From: Lacrimispora amygdalina
Lineage (GTDB): Bacteria; Bacillota; Clostridia; Lachnospirales; Lachnospiraceae
DNA: 64,000 nucleotides
Direction: 5' to 3'
Assembly: GCF_900205965.1 (NCBI RefSeq)
Contig: NZ_OAOF01000008.1
Coordinates: 124,001-188,000 of the forward strand
Below are positions 25,248 to 34,127 of this stretch, piece by piece. The notes below the pieces were generated by a model. The model worked only from the letters and a program-made list of their open reading frames with translations. It made no database searches and had not been told where the DNA came from. A program made the translations under genes and the position numbers. The number at the start of each line of letters is the position of its first letter. The stretch's first letter is position 1.

Positions 25248-26693
25248 TTGGACAGACATAAGGAGGTGATTTTCGTAAGCACCGTTCTGTTTGGTAAATA
25301 TCAGCTATGCGGCATCTTGGGAACCGGTCGGGAAGGTACTGTTTTTCTGGCGGTTCATCTTGGGCTTGAGGAATACAGGGCAATTAAGCGGGTATCCAAA
25401 AGCTTTCTCGATTATGAACAATTCAGGCGCGAGGCATTGATCTTAAAGGAACTGCGCCATCCTGGAATTCCCATAATTTATGACGTAGAAGAAGACGAAT
25501 ATTATAGTTATCTGATTGAAGAGTATCTGGAAGGAGATTCTTTATATGATCTTGTAAAAAGACAGGGTCATCTATCGCGGGAGCTGACCGTATTTTATGG
25601 AATTCAGCTTGCCAGCATCATTAATTACCTGCATCTCGCAGGAACAACCCCTATATTACATTTGGATTTACAGCCGAAGAACCTGTTATTATGCCATGAT
25701 ACCATTAAACTGATCGACTTCGGACTGGCAGCTTGTTTGAAAGAGGCTAATCAGCCGGGAGAACGGTATGGTACGGTGGGATGCGCCGCACCGGAGCAAT
25801 ACACGACAAATGGAGTGCTTGATGAGAGAACGGATATTTTTTCCATTGGTGCGGTCCTTAATTATCTGTACACCGGAAAATTTCCAGTACTGCCTTATCA
25901 GACAGACCAGTCAATGGATTCCGGCCTTTTGGCCGTTATCAGCCAATGCGTATGCAAAGAGAAAGAAAACAGGTTCCAAACGGCACAGGAACTTATGGAA
26001 CAGCTTTGTCTGTTAAAAGATACTGGAACGGATGCAAAAAAACGTCTGGAAACATCATCTCTTACAATTGCTCTTTCCGGGAGCAAATCTGGGGCAGGAA
26101 CAACCCACATCGGTATCGGCCTGTCTGTCTACCTTAGAAATCAGGGATATCCCAACTTATTAGAAGAAAAACTGGACTCATTTATGGGTACCGGCCTTTC
26201 TGAATTCACAAAAGCAAAACGCGACAGTTACGGACTGCTGCATTACAGAAATCTGATTATAAAACCATACTACGGCCCAGGGGTGAAATTAAAAGATCCG
26301 CCATTTGGCGTGCGTCTCCTGGATTGGGGAGAGAATCTGTGCCAGGCGGTTGGCATGGCACCGGATGCACTGATTCTGGTGTGTGATGCCAGTATCTGGA
26401 GCAGTTCCCGTGCCTGTGATGCTGTAGAAGCAGTTATGAAATCTAAAATACCCTATGCAGTCATATTCAACCATAGCTCTGCCGGGGCGAAACTTTTTCT
26501 GCCAAAAGGTGTAAAACCCTCTTTTCTTTTCCGGGCTCCTTTTTTCTCAGACCCGTTCACTGTCCGTGATGAAACGGAAGCATTTTATCAGGCTTTAATT
26601 AATGTAATATTAACCGGGAACAGGAAGAAAAGTATAAAAAAACGGTTTCTGAACTGGGTCAGAAGCATGACTCGCAAATGCAGGTCCAGGTAG
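25248..26693 (+). CDS. Ser/Thr protein kinase fused to a ParA/MinD-like domain
   Basis: The 481-aa product has a eukaryote-type kinase domain (about 10-265). It has the glycine loop LGTGREGTVF, the ATP lysine in AIKRV, a catalytic loop HLDLQPKN (Asp and Asn kept, the usual Lys replaced by Gln) and DFG. The C-terminal part (about 280-460) begins SGSKSGAGTTH, which resembles the deviant Walker A of ParA/MinD proteins, but the phosphate-binding Lys is replaced by Thr. No membrane segment or PASTA domain is seen. The start is uncertain: TTG 25248 follows CAGGAG, but a better AAGGAGG at 25260 is followed by GTA, not a start codon. It leads a cassette with a second ParA-like gene. Confidence 0.8.
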   Translation: MDRHKEVIFVSTVLFGKYQLCGILGTGREGTVFLAVHLGLEEYRAIKRVSKSFLDYEQFRREALILKELRHPGIPIIYDVEEDEYYSYLIEEYLEGDSLYDLVKRQGHLSRELTVFYGIQLASIINYLHLAGTTPILHLDLQPKNLLLCHDTIKLIDFGLAACLKEANQPGERYGTVGCAAPEQYTTNGVLDERTDIFSIGAVLNYLYTGKFPVLPYQTDQSMDSGLLAVISQCVCKEKENRFQTAQELMEQLCLLKDTGTDAKKRLETSSLTIALSGSKSGAGTTHIGIGLSVYLRNQGYPNLLEEKLDSFMGTGLSEFTKAKRDSYGLLHYRNLIIKPYYGPGVKLKDPPFGVRLLDWGENLCQAVGMAPDALILVCDASIWSSSRACDAVEAVMKSKIPYAVIFNHSSAGAKLFLPKGVKPSFLFRAPFFSDPFTVRDETEAFYQALINVILTGNRKKSIKKRFLNWVRSMTRKCRSR

Positions 26694-26718
26694 AGCTGTA
26701 TGGAGAGGAGTATACCTT

Positions 26719-27336
26719 ATGAAATTAAGGGTAAGAGGATCATGGAATTCATGGATTCCTTTTAAACGGAGAAGAGTGCCGGAATTTATTGGCATCATTG
26801 GTACCGGCAGAGGCACAGGGGTAACACACTTTGCAATTATGACAGCCGGATATTTATGCGGTGTGAAACGATTGAGGTGTGCGGTATTGGAATGGAACTG
26901 TCACAGCGCTTTTGGATCTATGAAAACTGCCTGTTCCGGTAAAAAACAGGGAGATAATTCATTTCGGATTCTGGAGACAGACTATTTTGAAAAAGCGGGA
27001 ATAGACACACTGCTGTTGTGTAAAAAGTCTGATTATCAGGCTGTGATTGTGGATTATGGGACTGTAAAGGAGGGAAATCTGGAAGAGTTTTACAGGTGCG
27101 GCAGGCAATTTTTGATCGGAAGTCTGAGCGAGTGGCAGATAAACGAGTTTCTGGATTTTGTAAGAAGAGAGAGGAAAGCGGATAAAGGCTGGGATACTCT
27201 GGTATCATTTGGAAGTGAGGAGGCAAGAAAGAATCTGGAAAAAAAACTGAGGAATCCTGTCAGAAGAATTCCACTTGCAACCGACCCATTTTCTGTCACC
27301 GCTGAGACCATACGCTTTTACGAACACTTATTTTAA
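26719..27336 (+). CDS. ParA/MinD-like P-loop protein with degenerate Walker A
   Basis: The 205-aa product starts with a basic segment (KLRVRGSWNSWIPFKRRR), then FIGIIGTGRGTGVTHFAIM at about 23-41, a ParA/CpaE-type P-loop position. Both lysines of the canonical KGGxGKT are absent (Arg and Val instead). The motif ends in VTH, close to the TTH ending of the kinase fusion upstream. The segment CAVLEWNCHSAFG follows, where ParA proteins have their switch region. ATP binding is therefore doubtful. AGGAG lies eight bases before the ATG, 25 bases after the kinase stop. Function is unknown; a partner of the kinase fusion is likely from context. Confidence 0.75.
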   Translation: MKLRVRGSWNSWIPFKRRRVPEFIGIIGTGRGTGVTHFAIMTAGYLCGVKRLRCAVLEWNCHSAFGSMKTACSGKKQGDNSFRILETDYFEKAGIDTLLLCKKSDYQAVIVDYGTVKEGNLEEFYRCGRQFLIGSLSEWQINEFLDFVRRERKADKGWDTLVSFGSEEARKNLEKKLRNPVRRIPLATDPFSVTAETIRFYEHLF

Positions 27337-27369
27337 ACAGTACGAAAGAAAAAACGGGGTCAGGTGAAT

Positions 27370-27612
27370 ATGAATAAAGAAGATAGTAGTATTTGGAAAG
27401 AGGGGAAAAGAACCCAGTATCTGGAAGGACTGAAACGATACAGGAACAAAGGAGTATCCATTGTGATTGACGGAGAGGAACTTCCTGAGACAGACTGGGA
27501 AAAAATATTTGAGATAAGGGAGGATGACAGCTTTTATATGGCAGATTACGTTCCCGATGAGGTAACCGGTAAGCTGCAGGAAATCCGGTTTGACCGTGTC
27601 TACAACCGGTAA
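27370..27612 (+). CDS. Small acidic hypothetical protein of the kinase cassette
   Basis: The product has about 80 residues (GTG at 27364 would add two). It is charged, with predicted helix at the start (DSSIWKEGKRTQYLEGLKRYRNKG) and a strand-rich acidic second half (IVIDGEELPETDWEKIF, YMADYVPDEVTGKLQEI). There is no cysteine, signal peptide or membrane segment. I do not recognise the family. It lies 33 bases after the ParA-like gene and could be a substrate or adaptor of the kinase. About 200 bases without a gene follow; a readable 36-codon stretch after its stop is probably chance. Confidence 0.65.
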   Translation: MNKEDSSIWKEGKRTQYLEGLKRYRNKGVSIVIDGEELPETDWEKIFEIREDDSFYMADYVPDEVTGKLQEIRFDRVYNR

Positions 27613-27724
27613 TCTTCGGGGAAATGCCATCAGGGGCGCGTACGGATTCCATCTTCAGCCCTGAGAGAATCAATTTATGCGCGCCAGGGAGGGATTGGGG
27701 ATCAGAATGTAATGAAAATGTAAA

Positions 27725-27752
27725 TTCCAAAAATAAAGAAGTATGATATAAT
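27725..27752 (+). promoter_or_regulatory. Promoter of the GH18 gene (extended -10)
   Basis: A perfect TATAAT (27747-27752) is preceded by TGA as in extended -10 promoters, with TTCCAA (27725-27730) 16 bases upstream. It separates the kinase cassette from the cell-wall genes. Confidence 0.7.
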
Positions 27753-27811
27753 CTAGGGGATATTAAAGAGTTAAGTTCAGAAGATACGATCCATAATCAG
27801 GAGGAAAACAG

Positions 27812-29473
27812 ATGAAGAAGAAAGCGGTGCCGGTTGTGGTGGCACTGGGATTGATTTTACTGGTCGTTGCCGGTTTTGTTGGAAGCCGGTTTCTGGAACA
27901 GTATATTCCATCCAGTGAGCAGGCGGATTTGACTGAGTTTTTTGGAGTAACAGGTGATGAAGTTGCAGTTTATTTAAATGATAATCTTCAGGAAACCAAA
28001 GGTCTTTTTATAGATGGCCAGACATATCTTCCGATCCGATGGATCAATGAGATGTTAAATGAGCGCTTTTACTGGGACAGTAACGAGAAGCTGCTGGTAT
28101 ATGCCCTGCCTGATTCCATAGTTTATGCAAATTCTGATACAAGGGGAGCTACCGGAAATTCCCTGATACAGATTCGGGAAGATGATGTATATTTATCAAT
28201 GGGACTTGTGGCCAATTATACAGATGCTGAATTTACCGCGTATGATGCCTCCCAATATAAGCGAGTGTTTATTAACAATAACTGGACGGATAAAGAACGG
28301 GCTCCGGTTATGAAAAGCGGCAATGTACGTATCAAAGGGGGAATAAAGAGTCCGGTCACAACTCACATTCTACCGGGAAGCAGAGTGACGGTTCTGGAAT
28401 CTATGAATAAATGGGTTAAGATCCGGACAGAAGATGGTTTCATTGGGTATGTTGAAGGCAGACGTCTTGGAAAAAGTCAGAAAGAGGCATCTGTAAGTTC
28501 CTTTGAAAAGCCGGTTTATAAGAACACAACCATGGACCAGCCCGTCTGTCTGGTGTGGCACCAGATGACGAAAGCAGACGGGAATGCTACTTTTGACAGT
28601 CTTATAGCCAACACAGCCGGTGTTAACGTTATCTCTCCCACATGGTATGAACTAACCGATAATGAAGGCGGTTTTCGATCACTGGCAGATGCGGAATATG
28701 TGAAAAAGGCTCATAAAAAAGGATTAAAAGTATGGGCACTTATTAATAATTTCAGTTCTGATGTAAATACCGAGATACTGATGTCAAAAACATCTACCAG
28801 AAAGAAGCTGATTGATGCGTTGATGGCAGAGGCTAAGACCTATGGATTTGATGGGATTAACCTGGATTTTGAAGGCATTAAAGAAGAAGCAGGGCCTCAT
28901 TATATACAGTTTATCAGGGAGTTGTCTATCCCTTGCAGGGAGAATGGACTCGTCCTTTCCGTGGATAATTATGTCCCTGTCCCAGGGAATGAATTTTATA
29001 ATCGAAAGGAACAGGGAATCGTGGCTGACTACGTGATTATCATGGGGTATGATGAGCATTATGCGGGAGGAGAAGCAGGTTCTGTTTCATCCATTCAGTA
29101 TGTGGAAAATGGAATTAAGGGTACTCTTAAAGAGGTGCCAAAGGAAAAGGTCATAAATGCAATTCCATTCTATACCAGAATATGGACAGAAGGAACAGAT
29201 GGTAAAACTTCGTCATCTTCCATAGGAATAGCAAATGCCAGGGAATGGGTCAGGAAAAATGATGTAAAGCTGTACTGGCAGGAGGAATTGGGCCAGTATT
29301 ATGGCGAACTTCAGACACAAGAAGGCAAAAAGGCCGTATGGCTTGAAGAGGAACGTTCCATCGGGCTTAAGATGAATCTGATCCGTCAATACGATCTGGC
29401 TGGCGTGGCATGCTGGAAGCTGGGATTTGAGCCGGCTGATTTATGGGAAGAAGTCCGGCTGGATCAGGAATAA
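27812..29473 (+). CDS. Secreted GH18 family protein with SH3 domain (YaaH/LysM-hydrolase-like)
   Basis: The 553-aa product has an N-terminal signal or anchor (about 5-25), a domain resembling the copper-amine-oxidase N-terminal module (about 45-105; GLFIDGQTYLPIRWINEML), a bacterial SH3 domain (about 170-215; VTVLESMNKWVKIRTEDGFIGYV) and a GH18 barrel (about 245-545). The DxxDxDxE motif is DGINLDFE with the catalytic Glu at 354. Relatives act on peptidoglycan or spore cortex. It has its own promoter and is followed by a lipoprotein phosphoesterase and an amidase, suggesting a cell-envelope module. Confidence 0.88.
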   Translation: MKKKAVPVVVALGLILLVVAGFVGSRFLEQYIPSSEQADLTEFFGVTGDEVAVYLNDNLQETKGLFIDGQTYLPIRWINEMLNERFYWDSNEKLLVYALPDSIVYANSDTRGATGNSLIQIREDDVYLSMGLVANYTDAEFTAYDASQYKRVFINNNWTDKERAPVMKSGNVRIKGGIKSPVTTHILPGSRVTVLESMNKWVKIRTEDGFIGYVEGRRLGKSQKEASVSSFEKPVYKNTTMDQPVCLVWHQMTKADGNATFDSLIANTAGVNVISPTWYELTDNEGGFRSLADAEYVKKAHKKGLKVWALINNFSSDVNTEILMSKTSTRKKLIDALMAEAKTYGFDGINLDFEGIKEEAGPHYIQFIRELSIPCRENGLVLSVDNYVPVPGNEFYNRKEQGIVADYVIIMGYDEHYAGGEAGSVSSIQYVENGIKGTLKEVPKEKVINAIPFYTRIWTEGTDGKTSSSSIGIANAREWVRKNDVKLYWQEELGQYYGELQTQEGKKAVWLEEERSIGLKMNLIRQYDLAGVACWKLGFEPADLWEEVRLDQE

Positions 29474-29505
29474 CATAGGAAAGGGATAAGCAGGAAGGTC
29501 AGGTT

Positions 29506-30933
29506 ATGAAAAAGTGGGTATTATTGGCAGCATTGACGGCAGCCATATGTGTGTCCTCCGGCTGTTCTTTAAAAAAAGAATTGCCAGAAACTACGCAGGA
29601 AGAGAGTACGGTGCAGCCAGAGACAACAGTTACAGAGGTTCCGGCTTCTTCTGCAGCAGAGACTCCAAAGACAACTGAGGCATCAATTCCAGAACAACCG
29701 AATGAGCCGGAAGAAGAAACCGCCAGAATTGTGGTTGCTACGGATATTCATTATCTGGCCAGGGATTTAACCGACATGCAGAAAAGCTATGAATATACGG
29801 CTGATCACGGAGATGGAAAAGTGATGAAGTATATTTGGGAAATTACCGATGCATTTATTGAAGAAGTGAAGGCGGAAAAACCGGATGTTGTAATATTAGA
29901 GGGAGATTTAACTTATAACGGGGAAAGGGAGAGCCATTTAGAGCTGGCTGGGAAGCTGGAGTCCATTGAGGAAGCAGGCATTCCCGTTATCGTCATTCCG
30001 GGAAACCACGATATTAATAATCCTGAAGCCTCCCGATTTGAAGGAGAGTCCATTATCAGTACGGATAGCATTACGCCGGAAGAATTTGAAGAGATTTATG
30101 ATGAATTTGGTTATAGTGAGGCGGTCAGCAGGGATCCTTCCTCTTTAAGCTATATATACCAGATTAATGATAAGACCAGGGCATTGATGCTTGACAGCTG
30201 CCAGTATGATCCCAAAAATCTGGTAGGCGGCATGATAAAAGATGATACATACAGCTGGATTGAAGAACAGATGGAGGAAGCCTGGAATCTGGATATGAAT
30301 GTCATTCCAGTGGCGCATCACAATCTGCTTGATGAAAGTGAAGTCTATCTTCAGGATTGTACCATTGAACACAGCGAGCAGCTCATTGATCAGCTGGAGA
30401 GCTGGGAGGTTCCATTATTTTTAAGCGGACATCTTCATGTCCAGCATTATAAAAGATCACATGATGATTCCGGAATTTATGAGATTGTGACAGGTTCACT
30501 TTCCACACCGCCCTGCCTGTACGGGGTATTGGAGTATGGAGAGAAAGGAACCTTCGAATATCATACCAAAACTCTGGATATGAAAGCCTGGGCAGAAAAA
30601 ACAGGAAACACGGATAAAAATCTTTTAAATTTCAGCGAGTATGGAAAAAAATATCTGAACAAGGTATTTTATAATCAGGCTCAGGATGAGCTGAAAGGAC
30701 TAAATTCCGTGCAGGGTCTGAATGAATATCAAAAGGACATGATGGCGAAGGTGTATGCTGAGCTGAATAGTGCGTGCTTTGAAGGAAAAGTAGCTGATAT
30801 CCGTGAGAAGGTCATGGCAAAACAGGGGTATAAGTTGTGGCAGAATGAAGGCTATCCCAGTATTTTATCCCAGTATCTGGAGTGGATCACTGCCGACGGA
30901 GCCCGAGATTATAATACATTAAGTGTTAAATAA
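29506..30933 (+). CDS. Metallophosphoesterase lipoprotein
   Basis: The 475-aa product has a lipoprotein signal with SSGC lipobox (Cys at about residue 20), a Thr/Glu/Pro-rich linker to about residue 72, and a calcineurin-like phosphoesterase domain. The metal motifs are in order: DIHY, GDLTYNGERESH, GNHDIN, a His in AHHNLL and SGHLHVQH. It acts outside the cell, tethered to the membrane; the substrate is unknown (phosphodiester or nucleotide). A 33-base gap from the GH18 gene suggests one operon. Confidence 0.88.
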   Translation: MKKWVLLAALTAAICVSSGCSLKKELPETTQEESTVQPETTVTEVPASSAAETPKTTEASIPEQPNEPEEETARIVVATDIHYLARDLTDMQKSYEYTADHGDGKVMKYIWEITDAFIEEVKAEKPDVVILEGDLTYNGERESHLELAGKLESIEEAGIPVIVIPGNHDINNPEASRFEGESIISTDSITPEEFEEIYDEFGYSEAVSRDPSSLSYIYQINDKTRALMLDSCQYDPKNLVGGMIKDDTYSWIEEQMEEAWNLDMNVIPVAHHNLLDESEVYLQDCTIEHSEQLIDQLESWEVPLFLSGHLHVQHYKRSHDDSGIYEIVTGSLSTPPCLYGVLEYGEKGTFEYHTKTLDMKAWAEKTGNTDKNLLNFSEYGKKYLNKVFYNQAQDELKGLNSVQGLNEYQKDMMAKVYAELNSACFEGKVADIREKVMAKQGYKLWQNEGYPSILSQYLEWITADGARDYNTLSVK

Positions 30934-30993
30934 AGGAAAGTCGTTTGTACCGGTTCTTTTTTAATTCACCAAAAAGTATAATTCAATAAGAAT

Positions 30994-31710
30994 GTGAATC
31001 GGGTAAAGAGTGTGAAATTAAAAAAATGGGAACCGTTTATGGCGGTGATTTTACTGATATTGGTTTATGTCATATCAAGTCATGCGGGTAAGCTGGCAGC
31101 AGTAAATAACGCCGCTTCTGCGGGAAAGAAAAGACCGGTGGTAGCAATTGATGCAGGGCATGGTGGAAATGATCCTGGAAAAATCGGTATTGACGGCACC
31201 CTGGAAAAAGATATTAATCTGAAGATCGCTATGAAGCTGAAAAAATATCTGGAAGCATCAGATGTGGATGTTGTTCTGACAAGAGATAACGATAATGGGC
31301 TTTACTCAGCCAAAGACAGCAGAAAAAAGATGGCAGATATGACAAAGCGATGCGATATTATTAATGATGTCAAACCTGCGCTGACAGTGAGTATTCATCA
31401 AAACAGTTATCATCAGGAGGAGATCTCAGGGGGACAGGTGTTTTATTATAAAAAATCGGAAAAAGGTAAAAAGCTTGCCGAAATTATACAAAAACGGTTT
31501 GATTTCCTGATGGGAGAGAAGAATACCAGGCTTGCAAAGCCGAATGATAACTATTATCTGCTGCTGCATGTAAGGACGCCGATTGTAATAGTGGAATGCG
31601 GATTCTTAACAAATTCCAAAGAAGCGGCACTTTTGAATACTGAGGATTATCAGGACCGGGTGGCGTATACCATTCATATGGGAATCATGAATTATTTAAA
31701 TGACAGATAG
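30994..31710 (+). CDS. N-acetylmuramoyl-L-alanine amidase (CwlD-like, Amidase_3)
   Basis: The 238-aa product has an N-terminal membrane segment (about 16-33) and an Amidase_3 domain starting VVAIDAGHGGNDPGK, with the zinc His in AGHGG, a Glu in TLEKDINLKIA, SIHQNSY and the catalytic Glu in IVECGFLTN. It cleaves the bond between N-acetylmuramic acid and L-alanine in peptidoglycan. CwlD relatives act in spore-cortex maturation. The start is uncertain: GTG 30994 has no good ribosome site, and GTG 31012 is similar. It is the last gene of the envelope module before a strong terminator. Confidence 0.88.
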   Translation: MNRVKSVKLKKWEPFMAVILLILVYVISSHAGKLAAVNNAASAGKKRPVVAIDAGHGGNDPGKIGIDGTLEKDINLKIAMKLKKYLEASDVDVVLTRDNDNGLYSAKDSRKKMADMTKRCDIINDVKPALTVSIHQNSYHQEEISGGQVFYYKKSEKGKKLAEIIQKRFDFLMGEKNTRLAKPNDNYYLLLHVRTPIVIVECGFLTNSKEAALLNTEDYQDRVAYTIHMGIMNYLNDR

Positions 31711-31726
31711 AGGATAATACGGGAAG

Positions 31727-31770
31727 GGGGTGTTGCAAAACTAATGGTTTTGTAGCACCCCGCTTTTTTT
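31727..31770 (+). terminator. Intrinsic terminator of the cell-envelope operon
   Basis: A 15-bp stem with two G-U pairs (31727-31741 with 31747-31761) and a five-base loop is followed by GC and seven T. Confidence 0.85.
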
Positions 31771-31787
31771 GTCTAAAAAAATACTTA

Positions 31788-32468
31788 TCAACTATCTGCT
31801 TCTGTTTCGTATTCCCCGGCTTCAGTCTGAGTGGTAACGGCAGTATTTATTTCACCTATTTTTTCAGACTTCTGTGTGGCCAGTTCATCAGACTGGTTTT
31901 GCAGCCTGCCCACATCTTCGATTTTCTGTTTCGTGTTCCCATTACCGGATTCAATCTCACTTTTCAAGACTTTTATCTTTCCGTCAATATGGTCTTTGGC
32001 TGAAGAGATTATCTCTGCCTGGGACACTCCGGCTGATAATTTTGTTATCTCATTTAACTGTTCTGACTGTGCTTCTTCTTTGGATCTTGGTTTTTTATAG
32101 ATAGTACCGGTCTGGTCATTAGAAACGGATTTTGCATCATCCGGTTCGTCGGTCTGTAATTGTGCTATCTGGTCGTCAATTGCTTTTAGTTGCTTCTCAT
32201 ATTCTTTCAGCTTTTCATTCATGCTGTCTGCGCCGTTTGTCTGGGCAGAATCCAGCATTGCCTGTTTTTTTTCCAGAATAAACTGCTTCTGATTCATCAG
32301 CTGCTTCAGCATACTTTGTTTTTTTCCGGCAGGTGTAATTTTCACATTATCGGTCTGTTCCTTCACCTTATTTTTTCCATAGAGCGCCTGATGTTTCTTA
32401 TGAGCGGAGCGATTGATCGAAGCAGCATTTAGTTTTGCTGTCTGAGTTTCCATTTTACCAATATACAT
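31788..32468 (-). CDS. Hypothetical coiled-coil protein
   Basis: The 226-aa product is very hydrophilic and rich in Gln, Lys, Glu and Ala. It has no signal peptide, membrane segment or cysteine. Heptad-like stretches (about 50-105, SMLKQLMNQKQFILEKKQAML and the following EKLKEYEKQLKAIDDQIAQL, and again 140-200) predict coiled coils. I do not recognise a family with a known role. AGGGA precedes the ATG by about five bases. It stands alone between two differently oriented units, with a 97-base gap to the histidine kinase gene. Confidence 0.7.
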   Translation of the reverse strand: MYIGKMETQTAKLNAASINRSAHKKHQALYGKNKVKEQTDNVKITPAGKKQSMLKQLMNQKQFILEKKQAMLDSAQTNGADSMNEKLKEYEKQLKAIDDQIAQLQTDEPDDAKSVSNDQTGTIYKKPRSKEEAQSEQLNEITKLSAGVSQAEIISSAKDHIDGKIKVLKSEIESGNGNTKQKIEDVGRLQNQSDELATQKSEKIGEINTAVTTQTEAGEYETEADS

Positions 32469-32565
32469 TTCATTCCCTGTATTCTGATTATTTATTCGGC
32501 AGATACATAGTTGATATAATCATAAAAGCGTAAACGGTAAAGATCCTGGTATAAACGGTTTTTGA

Positions 32566-33846
32566 TTAGATGGAAAGTGGGAAAAGGGGGAGCATTACGA
32601 AGAAATGAAATATCTCTTCCGAAATTGACAGTTCCAGAGTACCATGGCAGCGTTCTACGGCATCACGAATATTGGACAGACCAATTCCGTGGAGATGAGA
32701 CTCTTCTATTGTTGAAGGTAAGAGGGTGGTTTTAAGCTTCCGGTTATAAGGAATCGGATTTGTTATTTCAATTATCAAAAAAGAGCTTTGGACACAGAAG
32801 GAGGCATTTATAATCGGGACATCAGTCTGACAGTTTGATTTCCTGCAGGCTTCCAGTGCGTTGTCCAGTGCATTGCTTAAAATTATACACAGGTCAGCAG
32901 GATCAATCAGATCAGAGGCGGGGAAGATGAGATCCGTTTCCATGCGGATGCCCCAGGTGCGCGCAAGAGCAAGTTTTTCCCGTATGACCGCATCTGCATA
33001 AGCATTTCCCGAAGAATAATCCGGATAAAAAGAATTAACGGTTCCGGTTATACAATCCAGGTACTTTATGGCTTCCTGATTTTTATTCATTGAGAGGAGA
33101 TTTTTTAAACATAACATGTGGTTTTTAAAATCATGACGAAAGCCAGCCAGTTGTTTTTCTTCTCCCTGCCATGCTGCAATCCGCTTTTCCAGTATTATGT
33201 TTTTCTCATTTGCAAGCAGCAGACTCAGTTTCCGGTCAGCATAGTAGGCGGAGAAGATAATGAGCGAAATGCCGCCGGCCGCCACTGCAGTAGAGGCTAA
33301 ATTTGAAATCAGAGTGTTGTTATGCTGAAACTGGCTCCAGCCATAGTTAATAACGGTCTGTCTGGTAAAAAAACATAAAATCAAAAGGAACAGATTCTCA
33401 GCCATCGAGATCTCACCATGAAGATTGGAGTATTTCCTTCCCACCCATTCCAGTATAGCGGAGTAAAGAAGGATGGTTAAAACATCACACAGCCGGTATG
33501 CAAAATCATGGAATGCAGTTCCGACGATCATATATTTACTGATATATTGAATCAAAGGAAGAAAAACAAAATTGCACGTATACCCCAGTCCGTCAGTGAA
33601 AATAGCTGTCATCAACTTTTTCCCTGTGCTGGACTGGAATAAGATCCAGATCATCAACAGTGAAGTAAGAAAATAAAACAGTTCCTGTGGAAAAATGCGG
33701 TAAAGTCCCAGATTAATGTTGATAAAACTGGAGATTTCAGAAAAGACAGCAACACCAATAAGTGTTAAAAACTTATGATACCGGCATTTCAGCATTCTGT
33801 TGAAAAAACGATAATTTATGTAAGCTGTAAAAATGAGAAGAATTAT
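32566..33846 (-). CDS. AgrC/LytS-type GHKL sensor histidine kinase, possibly without a normal start codon
   Basis: The protein has six or seven membrane segments, then a coiled coil, the H-box FRHDFKNHML and a GHKL ATPase domain with NALDNALEAC (N box) and GIGLSNI (G box). It belongs to the peptide-sensing AgrC-like group. The first ATG is at 33795 and has no ribosome site. The frame continues upstream with another hydrophobic segment (LLIFTAYINYRFF), and an AAGGAGG sits seven bases before ATA at 33846. ATA overlaps the preceding gene's stop exactly where an ATG would be expected. Either a non-standard start is used or the gene lost its start. The partner regulator is broken. Confidence 0.75.
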   Translation of the reverse strand: MILLIFTAYINYRFFNRMLKCRYHKFLTLIGVAVFSEISSFININLGLYRIFPQELFYFLTSLLMIWILFQSSTGKKLMTAIFTDGLGYTCNFVFLPLIQYISKYMIVGTAFHDFAYRLCDVLTILLYSAILEWVGRKYSNLHGEISMAENLFLLILCFFTRQTVINYGWSQFQHNNTLISNLASTAVAAGGISLIIFSAYYADRKLSLLLANEKNIILEKRIAAWQGEEKQLAGFRHDFKNHMLCLKNLLSMNKNQEAIKYLDCITGTVNSFYPDYSSGNAYADAVIREKLALARTWGIRMETDLIFPASDLIDPADLCIILSNALDNALEACRKSNCQTDVPIINASFCVQSSFLIIEITNPIPYNRKLKTTLLPSTIEESHLHGIGLSNIRDAVERCHGTLELSISEEIFHFFVMLPLFPLSI

Positions 33847-34105
33847 AACAAGCCCTCCTTTTTGATGTGTTTTAAGAAGGCTTTGGAAAATTCCTGGTAT
33901 TTTCGTTTGCTGACTGGAATCGATTCTCCGTTTGAAAGATGGAGATCCATTCTGTCAAAACGAACAACATAATCCATGTTAACAATGAAACTTCTGTGGC
34001 ACCGGTAAAATGGAAGGATAGTTCCCTGTTACGGAAATATCCTTCCAGATCATTTGCAAATCCATGCATAAACTCTGCCTGGTCATCACAAAGAAATACG
34101 TTCAT
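33843..34105 (-). pseudogene. LytTR response regulator with internal deletion and frameshift
   Basis: The N-terminus (MNVFLCDDQAEFMHGF, from ATG 34105 with AGGAAG upstream) is the start of a receiver domain. After about 28 residues the match ends. A different frame then encodes the end of a LytTR DNA-binding domain (FYRCHRSFIVNMDYVVRFD, then SNGESIPVSKRKY) up to the TAA at 33843. A normal AgrA/LytR-type regulator has about 240 residues; the middle, including the phosphorylated Asp, is missing, about 150 residues. The junction is near 34010-34025. It is upstream of and overlaps the histidine kinase gene. Confidence 0.85.
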
Positions 34106-34127
34106 TCTAACCACTTCCTATGTAAAA

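Noticed and set aside
27613..27723. A 36-codon open stretch after the UAA of the small acidic protein, as a readthrough extension
   Set aside because: It shows no recognisable domain or stop-codon context, and its composition looks like intergenic DNA.
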